A stretch of DNA of 64,000 bases. Origin: Stictocephala bisonia (lineage: Eukaryota; Arthropoda; Insecta; Hemiptera; Membracidae). The notes below the pieces were generated by a model. The model searched no databases. It had not been told where the DNA came from and was given only the letters and a program-made list of their open reading frames with translations. The stretch covers positions 434,001-498,000 of the forward strand of contig JAQJVL010000607.1 of assembly GCA_035578905.1 (NCBI GenBank), given 5' to 3'. Position numbers and translations under genes: made by a program. Within the stretch, counting starts at the first letter, position 1, and each line of letters opens with the position of its first letter. This document shows, in pieces, positions 20,001 to 30,397 of the stretch.

Positions 20001-22302
20001 CATCACTCGGTACGATTTCGATTATGCCTTGTTCTTTCCAGTCCTTGAACACAGAGTCATATTCAGAAAACAAGTCCTTGTTTTTAAGCCTTTTACTTAC
20101 TGACTGAAGTCTTTTCTCAGCCAATACTTTGTTTGTTGGTAGAGGAGGATGGTTGTCAATGAATGGAAGTTTGACTTCATAACGTCCCTCTTTATTAATA
20201 ATTGTTGTTTGCAGAAAATGATCCTTGACGTCCATCTGAATTCCCTTCACCGATTGGTGCTCAGGAGGTTCTTTTATCCCGATCAAGTCTAGATTCCATA
20301 AATCTGCAATGTTTGCATCTTGAATAAACATACTGGTTACAAGAGAAGACAAACAATCGCTTAAGTCTGTTGGGCCTCCTGGTACTTTACCCATCAATGT
20401 CCATCCTAGAAGTGTATTCATGGCCACTAGTCCAGAATCCAGTTGGAGACGATCTCCTGTATACAGTTTACCTGCCACATCAGCTCCTATTAAAATACTA
20501 ATTGGTAAATTTGACTCTTCAACATCGGTCAAATGGATGCCTTTACTAACCAACTCTTTTAACCAAGGCCCGTTGGTTACATGATTGATATTCCCACAAA
20601 TCTTAGGCTGACTCAATACTTCAAAGTTACACCTGTACGAATCATCTTTGTTTGAAAGATGAACTCTATATTTGTTATGGATGTTTTCTGCAGTTTTCAC
20701 ATTACCAAACAAAGAATGTACTATTCTTTCTTGACCCAAAGATTTGTATCCAATCTCACAAGCTACAGTCTGAGCTATATACGAACGCTCAGAGCCTATA
20801 TCAAACAACAAGCGCACAGGTATGGTGGTGTTGGTGATAGGATTTCTCAGGTTAGCTATTAAGGTCTGCATAAAGACTCTGGGATGAGATACATTGTTAG
20901 AATGGTTAGGTCTACTAGATAACACATTATCTTCTAAATGAGCACAAGTTACTTTAGCCTCAGGTTTCAATATATTAGTAGGCCTAGAAACATTACTATT
21001 TACATGAAAATTAGGGCACATGACGACAAAGTGTCGTTTTTTACACAGAGGACATTTCAAACTAGATTTGCATTGTTTAATGCTGTGGCCTGGTTTTAAG
21101 CAACAAAAACAACACCTCTTTTCTTTTATGATTTGAGTTTTTTCATCTAGAGCCATTTTCTGAGCTGAGAAACAATCTGAACTTTTATGTGATTTTTCAC
21201 AAAATATGCAAATCAAGGATTTGTCGTACTTACCGAAAGACACCAAGCTAGCAGTAGTAGAAGTAGAAGGCTTCATATCTTGTGTCTGTGAAAAAGACTT
21301 TTTAGTCTGCTTACTTTCCTTGTGATTCGAGTTTAGACCTATTCCAAAACCAGACATTGCCAATCCAATTCTTTGTTCACTCTCTACTTCTGAAAGCATA
21401 AATTTCATTAAATTGTTCAAGTGATCCTGAGGACTTTTCCCTGTACGATGGGAACTTCGTTGCCAAGCTCGTAAGAGGTCTTCCGGCATGCAGGACTCTA
21501 CCATTGGGTATAGAAGAGACGCGCATTTGTCAGTTGTCACACCTAGAGTTTCTAAATTTCTTAAATGAGACTCAAGTTTATCATACAACGCTTGGAGAGA
21601 CATCTGGTTCTTACTTTCTAGTGAATTAGTTAAGACTATCTTAAGCAGCTCTCTAACATATACCTCTACTAATAAATCATCTTTACCAAATCGGGTTTTC
21701 AAACTTTCAGTTACTTTAGAATAGTTTGGTCCAATTGGTGGGAAGCTTTGAACAACTTCATAGGCCCTAGTACCAGGTACTATACACTGCAAGAGGTACT
21801 GAAATTTATCTGCTGGTGTAATGCTAGGGTCTATATCTATTTTCTCAAACTGGCTCCAAAAAGGTAGCCAATTGATAAGTTCCCCGTCAAATTTCTTGAT
21901 TTCAATTTTTGGAAGTCTATAGGTTCTTTTATTTAATATTGAATTATAGTTGGCGTCAGAACCTAGTCCTAAGTTGTTAGAGCTTACTTGACTTAATGCC
22001 TCCTCTTGTTTTAAAATTTTTTGAACTTTTAGCCGAATGGACTCATAATTACCTACATACTTATCTGTGTTTGTTGTTTCAGCTAGAAAATCATTTTCAG
22101 TTGTATTTTCATCATTCAACAGCAAGTCCCTTATTTCTTTATCAATAGCTTGTAGTTCATCAGCTTTTTGTTGTAGAATGTTGAAGGATACTTCTATTTC
22201 AGCCAAATCAAGAGGATCATTTTCAAACAGTTCTTTTATACTGTTTATATTTCTTGTAAAAACACTGCGCAATAAAGTCCTTTGCCGCTTCAGTATATCC
22301 AT
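17020..22302 (-). CDS. BEL/Pao gag-pol polyprotein (1760 aa)
   Basis: Single frame from an ATG at 22302, 67 bp after the 5' LTR. Domains in order: coiled N-terminus; DUF1759-type gag with KFDGELINWLPFWSQF (~residue 135); zinc knuckles CIFCEKSHKSSDC (~365) and a Cys/His-rich CCFCCLKPGHSIKQC region (~397); aspartic protease with LFDIGSERSYIA (~502); reverse transcriptase with DIAKAFLQI and SFYVDNVSTS (~915; YVDN in place of YVDD, a variant I recall from other BEL/Pao elements); RNase H with HTFCDASKDAYAA (~1063) and YWTDSTTVLGWI (~1137); integrase zinc finger HVNNCHAG...CVKCKRQ (~1370); integrase core D (GSDFTGP), D (YSDNGTNYVG) and E (WWERIVRILKE); C-terminal DUF5641-like domain with QVGDVVLIECNN. 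No env frame. No stops or shifts, so it may still be functional. Confidence 0.93.
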   Translation of the reverse strand: MDILKRQRTLLRSVFTRNINSIKELFENDPLDLAEIEVSFNILQQKADELQAIDKEIRDLLLNDENTTENDFLAETTNTDKYVGNYESIRLKVQKILKQEEALSQVSSNNLGLGSDANYNSILNKRTYRLPKIEIKKFDGELINWLPFWSQFEKIDIDPSITPADKFQYLLQCIVPGTRAYEVVQSFPPIGPNYSKVTESLKTRFGKDDLLVEVYVRELLKIVLTNSLESKNQMSLQALYDKLESHLRNLETLGVTTDKCASLLYPMVESCMPEDLLRAWQRSSHRTGKSPQDHLNNLMKFMLSEVESEQRIGLAMSGFGIGLNSNHKESKQTKKSFSQTQDMKPSTSTTASLVSFGKYDKSLICIFCEKSHKSSDCFSAQKMALDEKTQIIKEKRCCFCCLKPGHSIKQCKSSLKCPLCKKRHFVVMCPNFHVNSNVSRPTNILKPEAKVTCAHLEDNVLSSRPNHSNNVSHPRVFMQTLIANLRNPITNTTIPVRLLFDIGSERSYIAQTVACEIGYKSLGQERIVHSLFGNVKTAENIHNKYRVHLSNKDDSYRCNFEVLSQPKICGNINHVTNGPWLKELVSKGIHLTDVEESNLPISILIGADVAGKLYTGDRLQLDSGLVAMNTLLGWTLMGKVPGGPTDLSDCLSSLVTSMFIQDANIADLWNLDLIGIKEPPEHQSVKGIQMDVKDHFLQTTIINKEGRYEVKLPFIDNHPPLPTNKVLAEKRLQSVSKRLKNKDLFSEYDSVFKDWKEQGIIEIVPSDELAKDCHYLPHRPVVKESSQTTRIRPVFDASARDRNQPSLNDCLECGPNLIELIPTVMLRFREGRFGVVADIAKAFLQIAVNGEDIDKLRFLWYNSNDEIIVYRHKRVVFGVKCSPFLLGAVIDLHLQKAATKSGGDINLVQKLQKSFYVDNVSTSVNTVPEVEKFRGWIATGQSSNGSEPSIVNVLGVKWDYQNDQLFVGLDCIKDFDRNHITKREILSVSHRIFDPLGFISPVMLYPKLLLQKMWDKKIDWDTDVEPKTAERFLQWFDELLSLQDVKIPRWLGKEDTSVGCTIHTFCDASKDAYAAVIFLRVETENKVTVQLLASKSRVAPLKSLSIPRLELLAATVGVRLTETIVKSLNWQNIPIFYWTDSTTVLGWIRQECNWKVFVWNRVSEIKKLSKVENWNYIKGEFNPADLLSRGCDAQYFLKSKWWEGPEWLKFVPEEWPTKGEINLNSEEIEKEKRLTETKCMINNQTNDKWYSDYFSKFKQNVRLIAWIYRFAQNCKTEKDLRMSGEITADETIKAERTLLNLIQQESFNGVNDKNISCLDPFIDENGLIRLKTKLCKKEDAAFGVRFPILLPAHHPTVKALILDCHVNNCHAGVQILLNILRDKYWILGGRKTVRNAISKCVKCKRQKSQKMEPITGTLPMDRMKDCSVFEVTGSDFTGPLYLKKKKKAWICIFTCAVYRAVHFELVTSLSSESFLQALRRFIARRGRPATIYSDNGTNYVGARNLLEEINWDDIKKFSSANHIKWKMIPPASPWWGGWWERIVRILKELLRRTLGRASLSYQEMITILCNCEAVINSRPLTHIYDGLEELLPLTPNHFLQDLREIGVPDLDQLDETSLNRRLTYLRTLKQELRERFKQEYLGQLTQRINLKKKDSVLQVGDVVLIECNNLKRVDWPLAVVVEVMPDKEGVIRVAKVKTSQGTLTRPVQKLYHLEISSKESEVMKKRANSLEEAKINYEENKNIIKTRSGRTINKPNKYGI

Positions 22303-22368
22303 GTTCTTGACCTAATTCTATCTGGTTTAGTATTTAATAAATTTCCAGTCCTGTCACGGTCGCCAAAT
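22303..22368 (-). other. BEL/Pao leader with primer-binding site
   Basis: On the minus strand the first bases after the 5' LTR read ATTTGGCGACCGTGACAGG. TGG-initiated 18-mers at this place are the usual tRNA primer-binding sites of LTR elements. I cannot assign the tRNA with certainty. The leader to the gag ATG is short. Confidence 0.7.
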
Positions 22369-22668
22369 TGTAAAGTACAATTACACTTTTCTACTCATAA
22401 TAGAATTTTTACTAGAGATTGATTATTCAGTGGAAATAATAATAAAACTAAACGTTTTAGGTACTGATAAACTTTTACTCTGGAACACAAAATAAAATTG
22501 TACAATTCTTTTCCTTCAACAATAAAACTGTCTAATATTTAACATCTGTCAATAATATTCTTTAAATCAACAGATAATAACAAAACATAAAAGCATAGAG
22601 GACATATTAAATTTTAGTAAATAATATCAAACAGCTGTTTTAATACATCAAAATTATAATCTATTTCA
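22369..22668 (-). repeat. BEL/Pao 5' LTR
   Basis: 300 bp, the promoter-bearing LTR in minus-strand sense. It lacks the 12-bp duplication of the other LTR and is otherwise nearly identical. The TG...CA ends and the AAGAT duplication on the outside fix its borders. Confidence 0.92.
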
Positions 22669-22673
22669 AAGAT

Positions 22674-23112
22674 ATTATTTAAAACAAATGTTTAATGTAA
22701 ATTTAATAATAAATTTGGATTTTAATCTAACTAACAGCTCTCCTAGAATATTACAGACAAGAGACATTCAGTGCTTTTATTGTTTTATTTTGGATGGAAT
22801 CATATTTAATTGGCGATTCATTAAAACATTACTGAATAATAAATATGAGTCAGTTTTTTTTTTTTTAATATTTGCAAACCCTATAAAAGCATATATAAAT
22901 AGTTTGTGAATAAACAGTGTATGAGCAATAGTAAAAGTATTTCCAAGTAAAAATTAATTCAAGAATTTGTAATTCTTTATACACATTTTTGTAATTCATA
23001 TATATATTGTAGAAATATTATTTTGCAATCAGTTTTAAGCACCTACAACACACTTTGTGTTGGTTATTAAATGCATAAAAACTAAAAGACAGAAAAATTA
23101 AAGCAAATACAG
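22674..23112. other. Intronic or intergenic AT-rich DNA
   Basis: Noncoding sequence leading up to the exon at 23113. A 73-codon plus-strand frame at 22688-22909 has no recognised domain. A T12 run lies near 22856-22867. Confidence 0.4.
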
Positions 23113-23226
23113 TATAACCTTGCTAGACTGGCCCTTGGTCTTCCAGACTCTGTTATTCAGCCTATTAATCCTGCAAAATTTTATGATTTCATTGTACAGT
23201 ACGTTCCAAAATTAAAAATAAAGCAG
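23113..23226 (+). CDS. Penultimate exon of an unidentified plus-strand gene
   Basis: An AG acceptor at 23111-23112 and a GTACGT donor at 23227 bound exactly 38 codons, phase 0 on both sides. The translation starts YNLARLALGLPDSVIQPINP and ends VPKLKIKQ. It is protein-like and free of low complexity, but I do not recognise the family. Joined to the exon at 29161 it ends ...KQEFGLYDEYDE and stop. A Gypsy element has inserted in the intron 50 bp downstream. Earlier exons were not found in the window and may lie before the BEL/Pao element or outside. Confidence 0.55.
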
Positions 23227-23275
23227 GTACGTATTAAGAAATTACAGCCTCTACAGTCTACATATAGCGAACAAC

Positions 23276-23485
23276 TGAAGTGGAAATAGTTTTTGAGTGA
23301 CAATGATAAATAAGGTTTCAATTTCTTACTGTGTTGTGTATCTTCATAATATTATAACTTATTATTTAATACAATTGTAAGAAATAATTACCAAGTTCTT
23401 GGTTAACATAACTCAACCTTTATATTTTTAATATTTACAATGAAATATAACATCTGTACAAAACATGTGTTTATAATAATTCCCC
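23276..23485 (-). repeat. Gypsy 3' LTR
   Basis: Starts TGAAGTGG (forward). The right border near 23485 is inferred from a purine-rich tract on the minus strand, AGTGTGGGGGAATT, at 23480-23495. The exact border is uncertain because the other LTR is incomplete. Confidence 0.6.
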
Positions 23486-23736
23486 CACACTTAAATGTTA
23501 CTTGTAGGAGATTTTGTTTTTGATGTATTTTACTAATACATTTTAACAACTAGATGTTGAGAGCAACGCAGCGGCTGAGTTGTTTCACGTTGTTCCAAGC
23601 TGGTCTCACTTGTTTTGGTTGGAGTGTTGTATGGAGTAGCATTACAACTGGTAGCCTGTAAATGTGGGGTCCCTGTTGCAGTTGTACTGTGATCCTTGTT
23701 TGAAATAACTTCTGTTGTATCAGTGACTTATAAAGG

Positions 23737-26700
23737 TTACTTTGGCAAACTCGAGTTTGACTTTTCTTTGACTTCTATTTCTTCTGGATCTGGAATAACT
23801 GTTGGCTGTTGTAAAGTTGGACTGTAAACATTGAACTTTGTAGGATTCATTGACAAGTCAGTGTGAGGGTTTGATGTTTTGTATTGTACTTCACATTTCC
23901 CTAATTGATGTATGTGTATCTTGATTGTGTAACCTTTGTCAAGCTCAATAATATAATGCAGCCTGCCTAGTTTCTCTGCTACAGTTCCATAGAGCCAAGA
24001 TCCTGAAGGAGAGTAATTCCTAGCTTGTACTCTTTTTTTCACGCTTAGATGACGCCATTCTTTGTACATGATTACAAATGATGAATAAAGACGATTTTCA
24101 TTTCATTTCATTAGTGAATGTGTCAGATGTGGTTGAACTGCCAAGTTCCTATCAGACCTTTGTGGTGTAATTAAATCAAGTTTTGTTCGTACATTGCATA
24201 CAAAAAATTTTTCAGATGGCGTTTTTCACAAGCCAAAGGAGTTGCTCGATATCTAAAAAAATAACATGTTAAGTTTATATTGTAAGGACTCTTTTTCACC
24301 TTCCATTGATGCCAACTTTTGTTTTATTATTTGAACATAACGTTCGGCCTGCCTGTTTGTACTAGGATGGCCTGGAGCGATGAACCTCCGTTTGATACAA
24401 TTTTTACTGCAAAACAACTTGAATTCTGCTGAAGTAAATACAGTGGCATTGTCACTTACAAGTATTTCAGGAAGTTCATTGCGCGAAAATATTACGCTAA
24501 GCATCTCAATTTTGGAATGGGAAGTTGGTGAATATTTTGATATCTTGGCTTCTGGCCACTTGGACTTTGCATCTACAAGAATCATAAAATGGTGTCCTTT
24601 ATATGGACCTGCATAATCCATATGAACACGCTGACAGTTCTCCTCTGGTTGGTACCCCACACATGTAGTGTTTTGTTTGGATGAAAAATGATTGTAATCT
24701 AATTGTCTACAATTAGTGTAAATTTTCTTCCATATAGGTGCTGATAGAATTTGTGGAAACACCAGAAAACAATCTTGTTTAGCCTCCCTGTCTAACTGTG
24801 AGTAACCTTGTTCAGCTGATGACAATGATCTTGAAATGAATGCTATTGGGTGTTCTAAACTGTCAATAGTATGAGACAACACACCTGATAATTCGACTGG
24901 GCTTGCATCTGTTGCTAGAATTAGAGAAAGATCAGAAAGATCCATCTGCTATCGAATGGTACAAGTACTCTATTACTGGATATTTCCTGTTTCACACGAT
25001 TGAAGGCATTTTCACACTTTGGATTCCATTAAAATTCGGTATTATTTTTAAGAAGGAGATAGAAGTGATGATGCTTGAAGAATGAACTTTGAATAGTAAG
25101 CAATTAAGCCGAGGAAATTCCTTAATTCATCGACATTTCTTGGACGTGGAGCATCTATTATAGCTTTCACTTTTAAAGAAGATTTCTTTATGCCTTCAGC
25201 ACTAATGATATGGCCTAGGTAGCCAATCTCTTGTTAAAAAAAACTTACATTTTTTAATATTTAAGTGTAAATCCAGTTCCGTATTCGCTGCAAACACTTA
25301 GTGAGTCTGTCTGTGCACTCTGTTAATGTAGATCCTTTGATTATTATGTCATCAAAATATGCGGCTGTGCCTTTTAGACCATCAATAGCCTCATCTATGA
25401 AATTTTGGAACTCATTTGGTGCACTCTCGATTCCAAACGCAAGTCGATTCATCCTTATGTGTAGATATTGTTTGTAAAACTTTACTGTTATCGTCAACCT
25501 CCAAATGTAAATATGCCTTATGAACAAGAGTACAGTAGAACCATCCTCTCTTCATTTTATAAAATATTTCTTCAATCTTTGGAATTGGATAGTGTGCATC
25601 AATCACTTGAGGATTTAGGGTTAATTTGTAGTCCACACATAATCTGACATCCCCATTAGCTTTAGGTACCATAACAAGGGGTGATCCCCATTCAGAATAC
25701 TCCACTTTAGTGATAACTCCCTGATTTTCAAGATTAATCAGTTCATTTTCTACCTTTTCACATAGTGCATACGAAACTGGCCTCGCTTTTGCAAATATTG
25801 GCTTTAAAGAAGCGTGTGTTTTAATGCTGCGTTTGGGAATCAACCCTATTTTATTTTGGAAAACATCCTTGAAAGACTTGCATATTTATTTTCTGAATTT
25901 ACTTGCACTGTTTGTTTTGTTAGATGAATTATCTACATTGATCTTGTTAATACTTATGTTAATGTGTCTAAGCCACCAACGCCCAATATTGCCACAGAAG
26001 GTATATCAACTGTAAACAGCTCTTCCATGGACTTAGTTTTGTCATATTGCACTGGAACCTTTACCACTCCTTAAGGAGTGAATCCTTCACCAGTGTATGT
26101 ACGAAAATGAACATCAGTTGGCTCTAAATTTATGTCTAATCCCATTTCCTTGTATTCCTTATGACGCTTTATGCATACGGGGCTACCAGAATCAACTTCA
26201 AAAAATGTTGTCTTCTTACCAAGTTTGACTGGCACCATAAACTTGCTTTAAAATTAAGATGTTTATATAACACACTTGATGTAGACTCAGCTTAGGTTTA
26301 TTAAAAGCACTGTGTTTAGAAACCTTATTTACTAAGTTCACAACAGAAGATGAAGACATTTCTTTATGAAGATGAAGACCTTGCTTGGATGCATCCAAGG
26401 CGAGAGCGATTTCGCAAGCTCAATCAAAATTAAGGGACTTTTTCTGTAAGAGTTTTTCTCTTATATATGCATTACTTAAGCCTCTGATAAACTGTGCCCT
26501 TAGAAATTAATTTGCATTTGAAGCATGACATTTTGCGTTTCCACATTTAAATTGACATGTAATTGTCAACTTCTGGAAGGCTGTAATAAATTCAACAATA
26601 GACTCTCCATTTCCTTGAAATCGACATAGGAATTTATGTTGCTCAGTGTAAACATTTGGAGCTGGACATGAGTGGTGTTCCAATAGCGATACAAGCTCTG

Positions 26701-26836
26701 AATATGTCTTATTAGCAGGTAAAACTGGAGCCGTCAGTCTAGAGAGAAGTTGATAATGTTTAGTTCCTATGGAATTGACCGGTATACGTGCCTTAATCTC
26801 ATCACTATTCATTTTAGCTGCACTCAGCTTTAGCAC
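23737..26836 (-). pseudogene. Gypsy gag-pol remains
   Basis: N to C on the minus strand: gag (26507-26836) with a SELVSLLEHH...KFLCRFQGNGESIVEFI core; protease near 26190 with FEVDSGSPVCIK (D-S-G-S active site); reverse transcriptase (25412-25843 and, shifted, 25261-25527) with GVITKVEYSEWGSPLVMVPK, HYPIPKIEEIF, LAFGIESAPNEFQNFID and the catalytic AAYFDDIIIKG; RNase H (24800-24945) with LILATDASPVELSGVLSH; integrase core (24253-24640) with HMDYAGPYKGHHFMILVDAK, LVSDNATVFTSAEF and RQAERYVQIIK; and a C-terminal chromatin or tail domain (23737-24069). RNase H runs straight into a truncated integrase region, showing a deletion. Related to the Gypsy group common in arthropods. Not functional. Confidence 0.85.
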
Positions 26837-27089
26837 AAAACAGTTTTCTAATCTTTTCTTGTAACATGTAAAGTATCTCTTGTGTCATCAAAATTTATGT
26901 TTGATAAAGATGTGTCAGTTTGATTTATTTGAAATTCATTCTTTGAAGTAACTTGTGATGTTGTAACAGCATCAAGTTTGTTCACGAGTCAAGATTAAAA
27001 CATTCTCATCAGCCATAATAAATATTCAGTAAACAAAACAAAAATAACAGGAAAAAAATGGAAATCTAATTTACCTCATCGCCAAAAAC

Positions 27090-27147
27090 TGAAGTGGAAA
27101 TAGTTTTTGAGTGACAATGATAAATAAGGTTTCCATTTCTTACTTTC
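27090..27147 (-). repeat. Gypsy 5' LTR remnant (58 bp)
   Basis: Matches the first 58 bp of the left LTR with one clear substitution (TTTCCATTT against TTTCAATTT) and then diverges abruptly, so the outer ~150 bp of the 5' LTR have been lost. Confidence 0.75.
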
Positions 27148-28372
27148 AAGCTAAATATATCAGAAGTGTATTATTAGACAAATTTGTTGTGGATCCTGGA
27201 ATCAGGGCTTCACAAACAAATAATAACAAAACAATAAAATATTGTATTGTATTTTAAAACTAAAAAAACTTTAATAATAACTATTTTACTTGCCATTTGA
27301 TTTTCTCCAGAAAGTGGTTTCAAGTTATTTTGTTTATGTTCATTATTAACCTATAAAAGAAGAATTATTTATCATGTGTAAATATATTTTATGACAAAGT
27401 ATTATATTTCTTAATTAAATGTATACTTTAAATTACAAATAATGATGTTTGTTTTGTTTTCATTTAATTTTTGCTGATAGATATTTTATATAACTGAACA
27501 AATATTGCTTAAATAAAACAGTATTTCTGCAATCTGAACTCTTTGATACACAATATTTGTGACATTTGCTAGTAACTTTAATCAATATAGGTTTGTCAAC
27601 GGTAAATTGATAACCACAGTAACTTTATGGAATGTTTTGTTAAGTAAAAAAAAACTACTTTTGGGGTCACCTTTGTCAACTTACGTCAAAATACAAATAA
27701 TGTCAAAACTAATTTTTGAAACTATTACTGATTGAAGTATTAAAGTGAAAATTAGAGGCCAGTTCTGTTTTTTATTTGTAAACAACCAGTGACTATTTCT
27801 TTGTGGGACATAATAAAATAACATTTAAAAACTTAACAAAAAATGCAAAATGTTGCCAAAAATACAGGGTAGCCATTCTGGAAAGAATATTTAGGAGCAC
27901 ACAGAAAATTACAGAACGTTTGTGAAAAATAGTTTGTATATTCTTAATAACGATCTAGTTTACATCAATAAGCTTTTTTGATAAATTATAAAAGCATTAA
28001 CAGCAACTGCTAATTGTATTGTCCATTGAAATTAATTTGTATTATATCAATGATATTTTTATTGTTAACAAGTTGGTATTTATTGAGGTTGGTTTATTTA
28101 AGAACATCACGAATAAAAAAAAAAAAAAATAGCAAAGAATTTGTTTTATTTCCAAAAATAATAATGAAGGTGATTTTATATTAAAATCCACAGAATTGAT
28201 TTTAAACTTGGATATATGAAGAGCTAGCTGCTTCAGTCTTCAGAAAGTTTAATACATTATCTTGCAAAGTTGTCAGTTTATACTTCTTATTATGTATGAT
28301 TTTTTATTTTTCTTTATTTAAGTTACAAAACTTATGATAAAACATTCAATATGAACTCACATCAATACTTAC
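27148..28372. other. Intron sequence of the plus-strand gene
   Basis: AT-rich, no supported frame. ATACAGGGTAGCCATTCTGG at 27864 looks like a DNA-transposon end but has no partner in sight. An A13 run lies near 28117-28130. Confidence 0.4.
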
Positions 28373-28490
28373 GGTGGTAGGCAGTGGCACAGGCTTGATT
28401 GGGATAATTAATGTTGAAACAAGATAAAGCAACACCAAATACATTGTTGTCACATATACAAGATGTCTTGGTGCAAACAAGACAAGACAT
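28373..28490 (-). CDS. Candidate Cys-rich coding exon, unidentified
   Basis: On the minus strand an ATG at 28490 opens 39 codons plus one base before a consensus GTAAGTATT donor at 28372. It reads MSCLVCTKTSCICDNNVFGV and continues with further cysteines (LSCFNINYPNQAC). The same frame stays open upstream for about 25 more codons and is also Cys/His-containing, so the ATG need not be the start. I do not recognise a domain, and no partner exon was found. It lies inside the last intron of the plus-strand gene. It may be a gene within an intron, a transposon relic or chance. Confidence 0.25.
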
Positions 28491-28599
28491 TTTAGCTCTA
28501 GAATAATTACTAGCAATTTGTAACGCGTGTTTACAGGCTACATGTGTTGATTTTGTACACTCATGATGGACGGATGTGACAGTTCTTGCTCATTTGTCT

Positions 28600-29160
28600 C
28601 TGCTGACAATGACAATTATTTAGACATTTTGTGCTCTTCATCTTTTATTAAACAGGGATAATTTAATTAATTATTAGCTATCGTATTGCATGTTAGTATA
28701 AATTAAAAAGAGTGACGTTGTTACGCAAGTTCAATATAATATGACAACAACATAATAAATGTATAATTAAACTTTTTCATTTGGCGTTCTACTTTTTGTA
28801 ATTTAGTATATTCCAATTTAGGATATATTTCTATAAAAACAAATCATTATTGAGGAAAGAACGGTTGATCTATAAGACAAGAAAAGAAGCAATTATTTTT
28901 TTTAAGAACTGATGATTTAGTTCACAATTGAGGCACTCTGAATGTTTGTTATGAAGCAAAAAAGTCTATTATATTGTAACTTTTGAACACTTGGGAAGGT
29001 TCTATACCATGGATCTAGACCAAAATATTTACTGTACACATGTTATGTTTTCAGTCTCTTTATTTCTTGAACTATGGAAACAAAGAAAAATGTACAAGTG
29101 TCAGCGGGAGAGGGATTTATTATATCTTGAGAACTCTTTTTTTATTTTCTTTTTTTGTAG
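28600..29160. other. Intron sequence before the terminal exon
   Basis: Noncoding AT-rich DNA ending in a long pyrimidine tract and TAG acceptor at 29158-29160, which serves the exon at 29161. The 73-codon frame at 28991 is an artefact of reading through this tract. Confidence 0.45.
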
Positions 29161-29193
29161 GAGTTTGGCTTATATGATGAATACGATGAGTGA
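29161..29193 (+). CDS. Terminal exon of the unidentified plus-strand gene
   Basis: A TTTTCTTTTTTTGTAG acceptor precedes GAG TTT GGC..., which reads EFGLYDEYDE and TGA at 29191-29193. It is in phase with the exon ending at 23226 (both phase 0). The acidic, tyrosine-rich tail is plausible as a protein C terminus. Support rests on splice-site strength and phase, so this is less certain than the upstream exon. Confidence 0.45.
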   Translation, partial: EFGLYDEYDE

Positions 29194-30395
29194 AGTGAAC
29201 TATTCAAATTGAATGTTTAATTTTCTATTAAATCATGTACATACACACTGTGAGATGTTAAGATTATTTTACACTGTAATCACCTTCATGTATAAGCTTT
29301 CTTCTTCCATAATTATTGTTCCACAATTTTTGGCATAGCAACTGGATGATTATAAGGAGGAAGGTAAATATTTTTAACCAACATCAATATTATGCATTTT
29401 ATTTCAAGTTACTTAATAGCTAGACTTATAATTTATGTTAAGTAAGAAAAAATATATTTACAGAACTATACAAAATAATAACTACCAATTCTCTGCATTT
29501 TTAAAATCAGTAAAAGACAATAGACAATGATCTTTATTTACACAGTTGTAAAAACTGGTTTTGGCGTCAATACAAAGTCAAAACTAACCAATATTTATTT
29601 GACAGTTTAAGATTTGATCATTCATGTGACCAAAAAATTTTAAGTTCAAAATTCAACTAATAATTTAACTCTTATCAGAAAAGAGCCCTGATAATATTAT
29701 ACATTGGAAGCCGAAATGTATAATAAATTAAACCATAAGTATTGTCAGTTTAAAAGAAAATAATTTTTTAACCACAAAAATATATTTTGTTATAAAACAA
29801 AATCTATTATAGTGTAAGAGAATTTCTTAAATGACAATGCATTTTTTTTCTTTTAATATTGCTTGTTTTTCTTATGAAATGACAATGTATTATGCTGCTT
29901 ATTTTAAGCTACAATGGAAATAACAGCTTAACATAATATTTATATGTTTAATATAAATCTCACTTAAATAATTAGCAAACAGACGGATATATTCAAAATG
30001 TATCGCACATAATATAATTATTATTTTTGTAAAAAAACAATAGCAAAGTACCTTTTTTGGACTGTCTATGAATGACCTTAACCAATTCACCCACAAATGC
30101 TGTAGACTCAAAGTGTCACATCTGACCCATATGCTCAAATACAAATATATCAACATATTTTAAAAACAACAAAGTCTTCCTGCAATATCTCGTATTGAAG
30201 AATATTATTTGATCTAGAAAGGTTTGAGTCGTTTTTATGGTAATGTGTTTGTTAAATGTCTTTGACAAAAGCTTTTTAGTTGCGAGCTGTCAAAGTCTAA
30301 TACTACAAGAGAAAGTTATAAACTTTAAGAATTAAAATTATAGCTGTTTGTTTCAATCCCAAATATTATTCATTATTATTGTTGTTATTCATCAT
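29194..30395. other. 3' flank of the plus-strand gene, noncoding
   Basis: AT-rich sequence with no supported frame, presumably 3' untranslated region and intergenic DNA. The 85-codon minus-strand frame at 29899-30156 has no domain. Confidence 0.4.
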
Positions 30396-30397
30396 TA

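Larger units (their letters stand above)
16660..22668 (-). mobile_element. BEL/Pao LTR retrotransposon, structurally complete
   Basis: Two LTRs (16660-16971 and 22369-22668) start TG and end CA in both orientations. They are flanked by the 5-bp direct repeat AAGAT (16655-16659 and 22669-22673), the target duplication size known for BEL/Pao. One uninterrupted 1760-codon gag-pol frame lies between them on the minus strand. A primer-binding region follows the right (5') LTR and a purine tract precedes the left (3') LTR. The LTRs differ by a 12-bp tandem duplication and only a few substitutions. All parts needed for retrotransposition appear present, so insertion was recent. Confidence 0.92.
23276..27147 (-). 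mobile_element. Gypsy-type LTR retrotransposon, decayed
   Basis: The minus strand carries gag, protease, reverse transcriptase, RNase H and integrase pieces in Gypsy order, broken by stops, shifts and at least one deletion. A block of about 58 bp starting TGAAGTGGAAATAGTTTTTG is shared by 23276 and 27090, marking the LTRs. The left LTR is about 210 bp and the right one is cut off at 27147. After the right LTR remnant, on the minus strand, TTTTTGGCGATGAGG is the likely primer-binding region. It lies wholly within the last intron of the plus-strand gene and is antisense to it. Confidence 0.82.

Noticed and set aside
20652..20862. Plus-strand frames within the BEL/Pao element
   Set aside because: Shadows of the gag-pol frame on the other strand.
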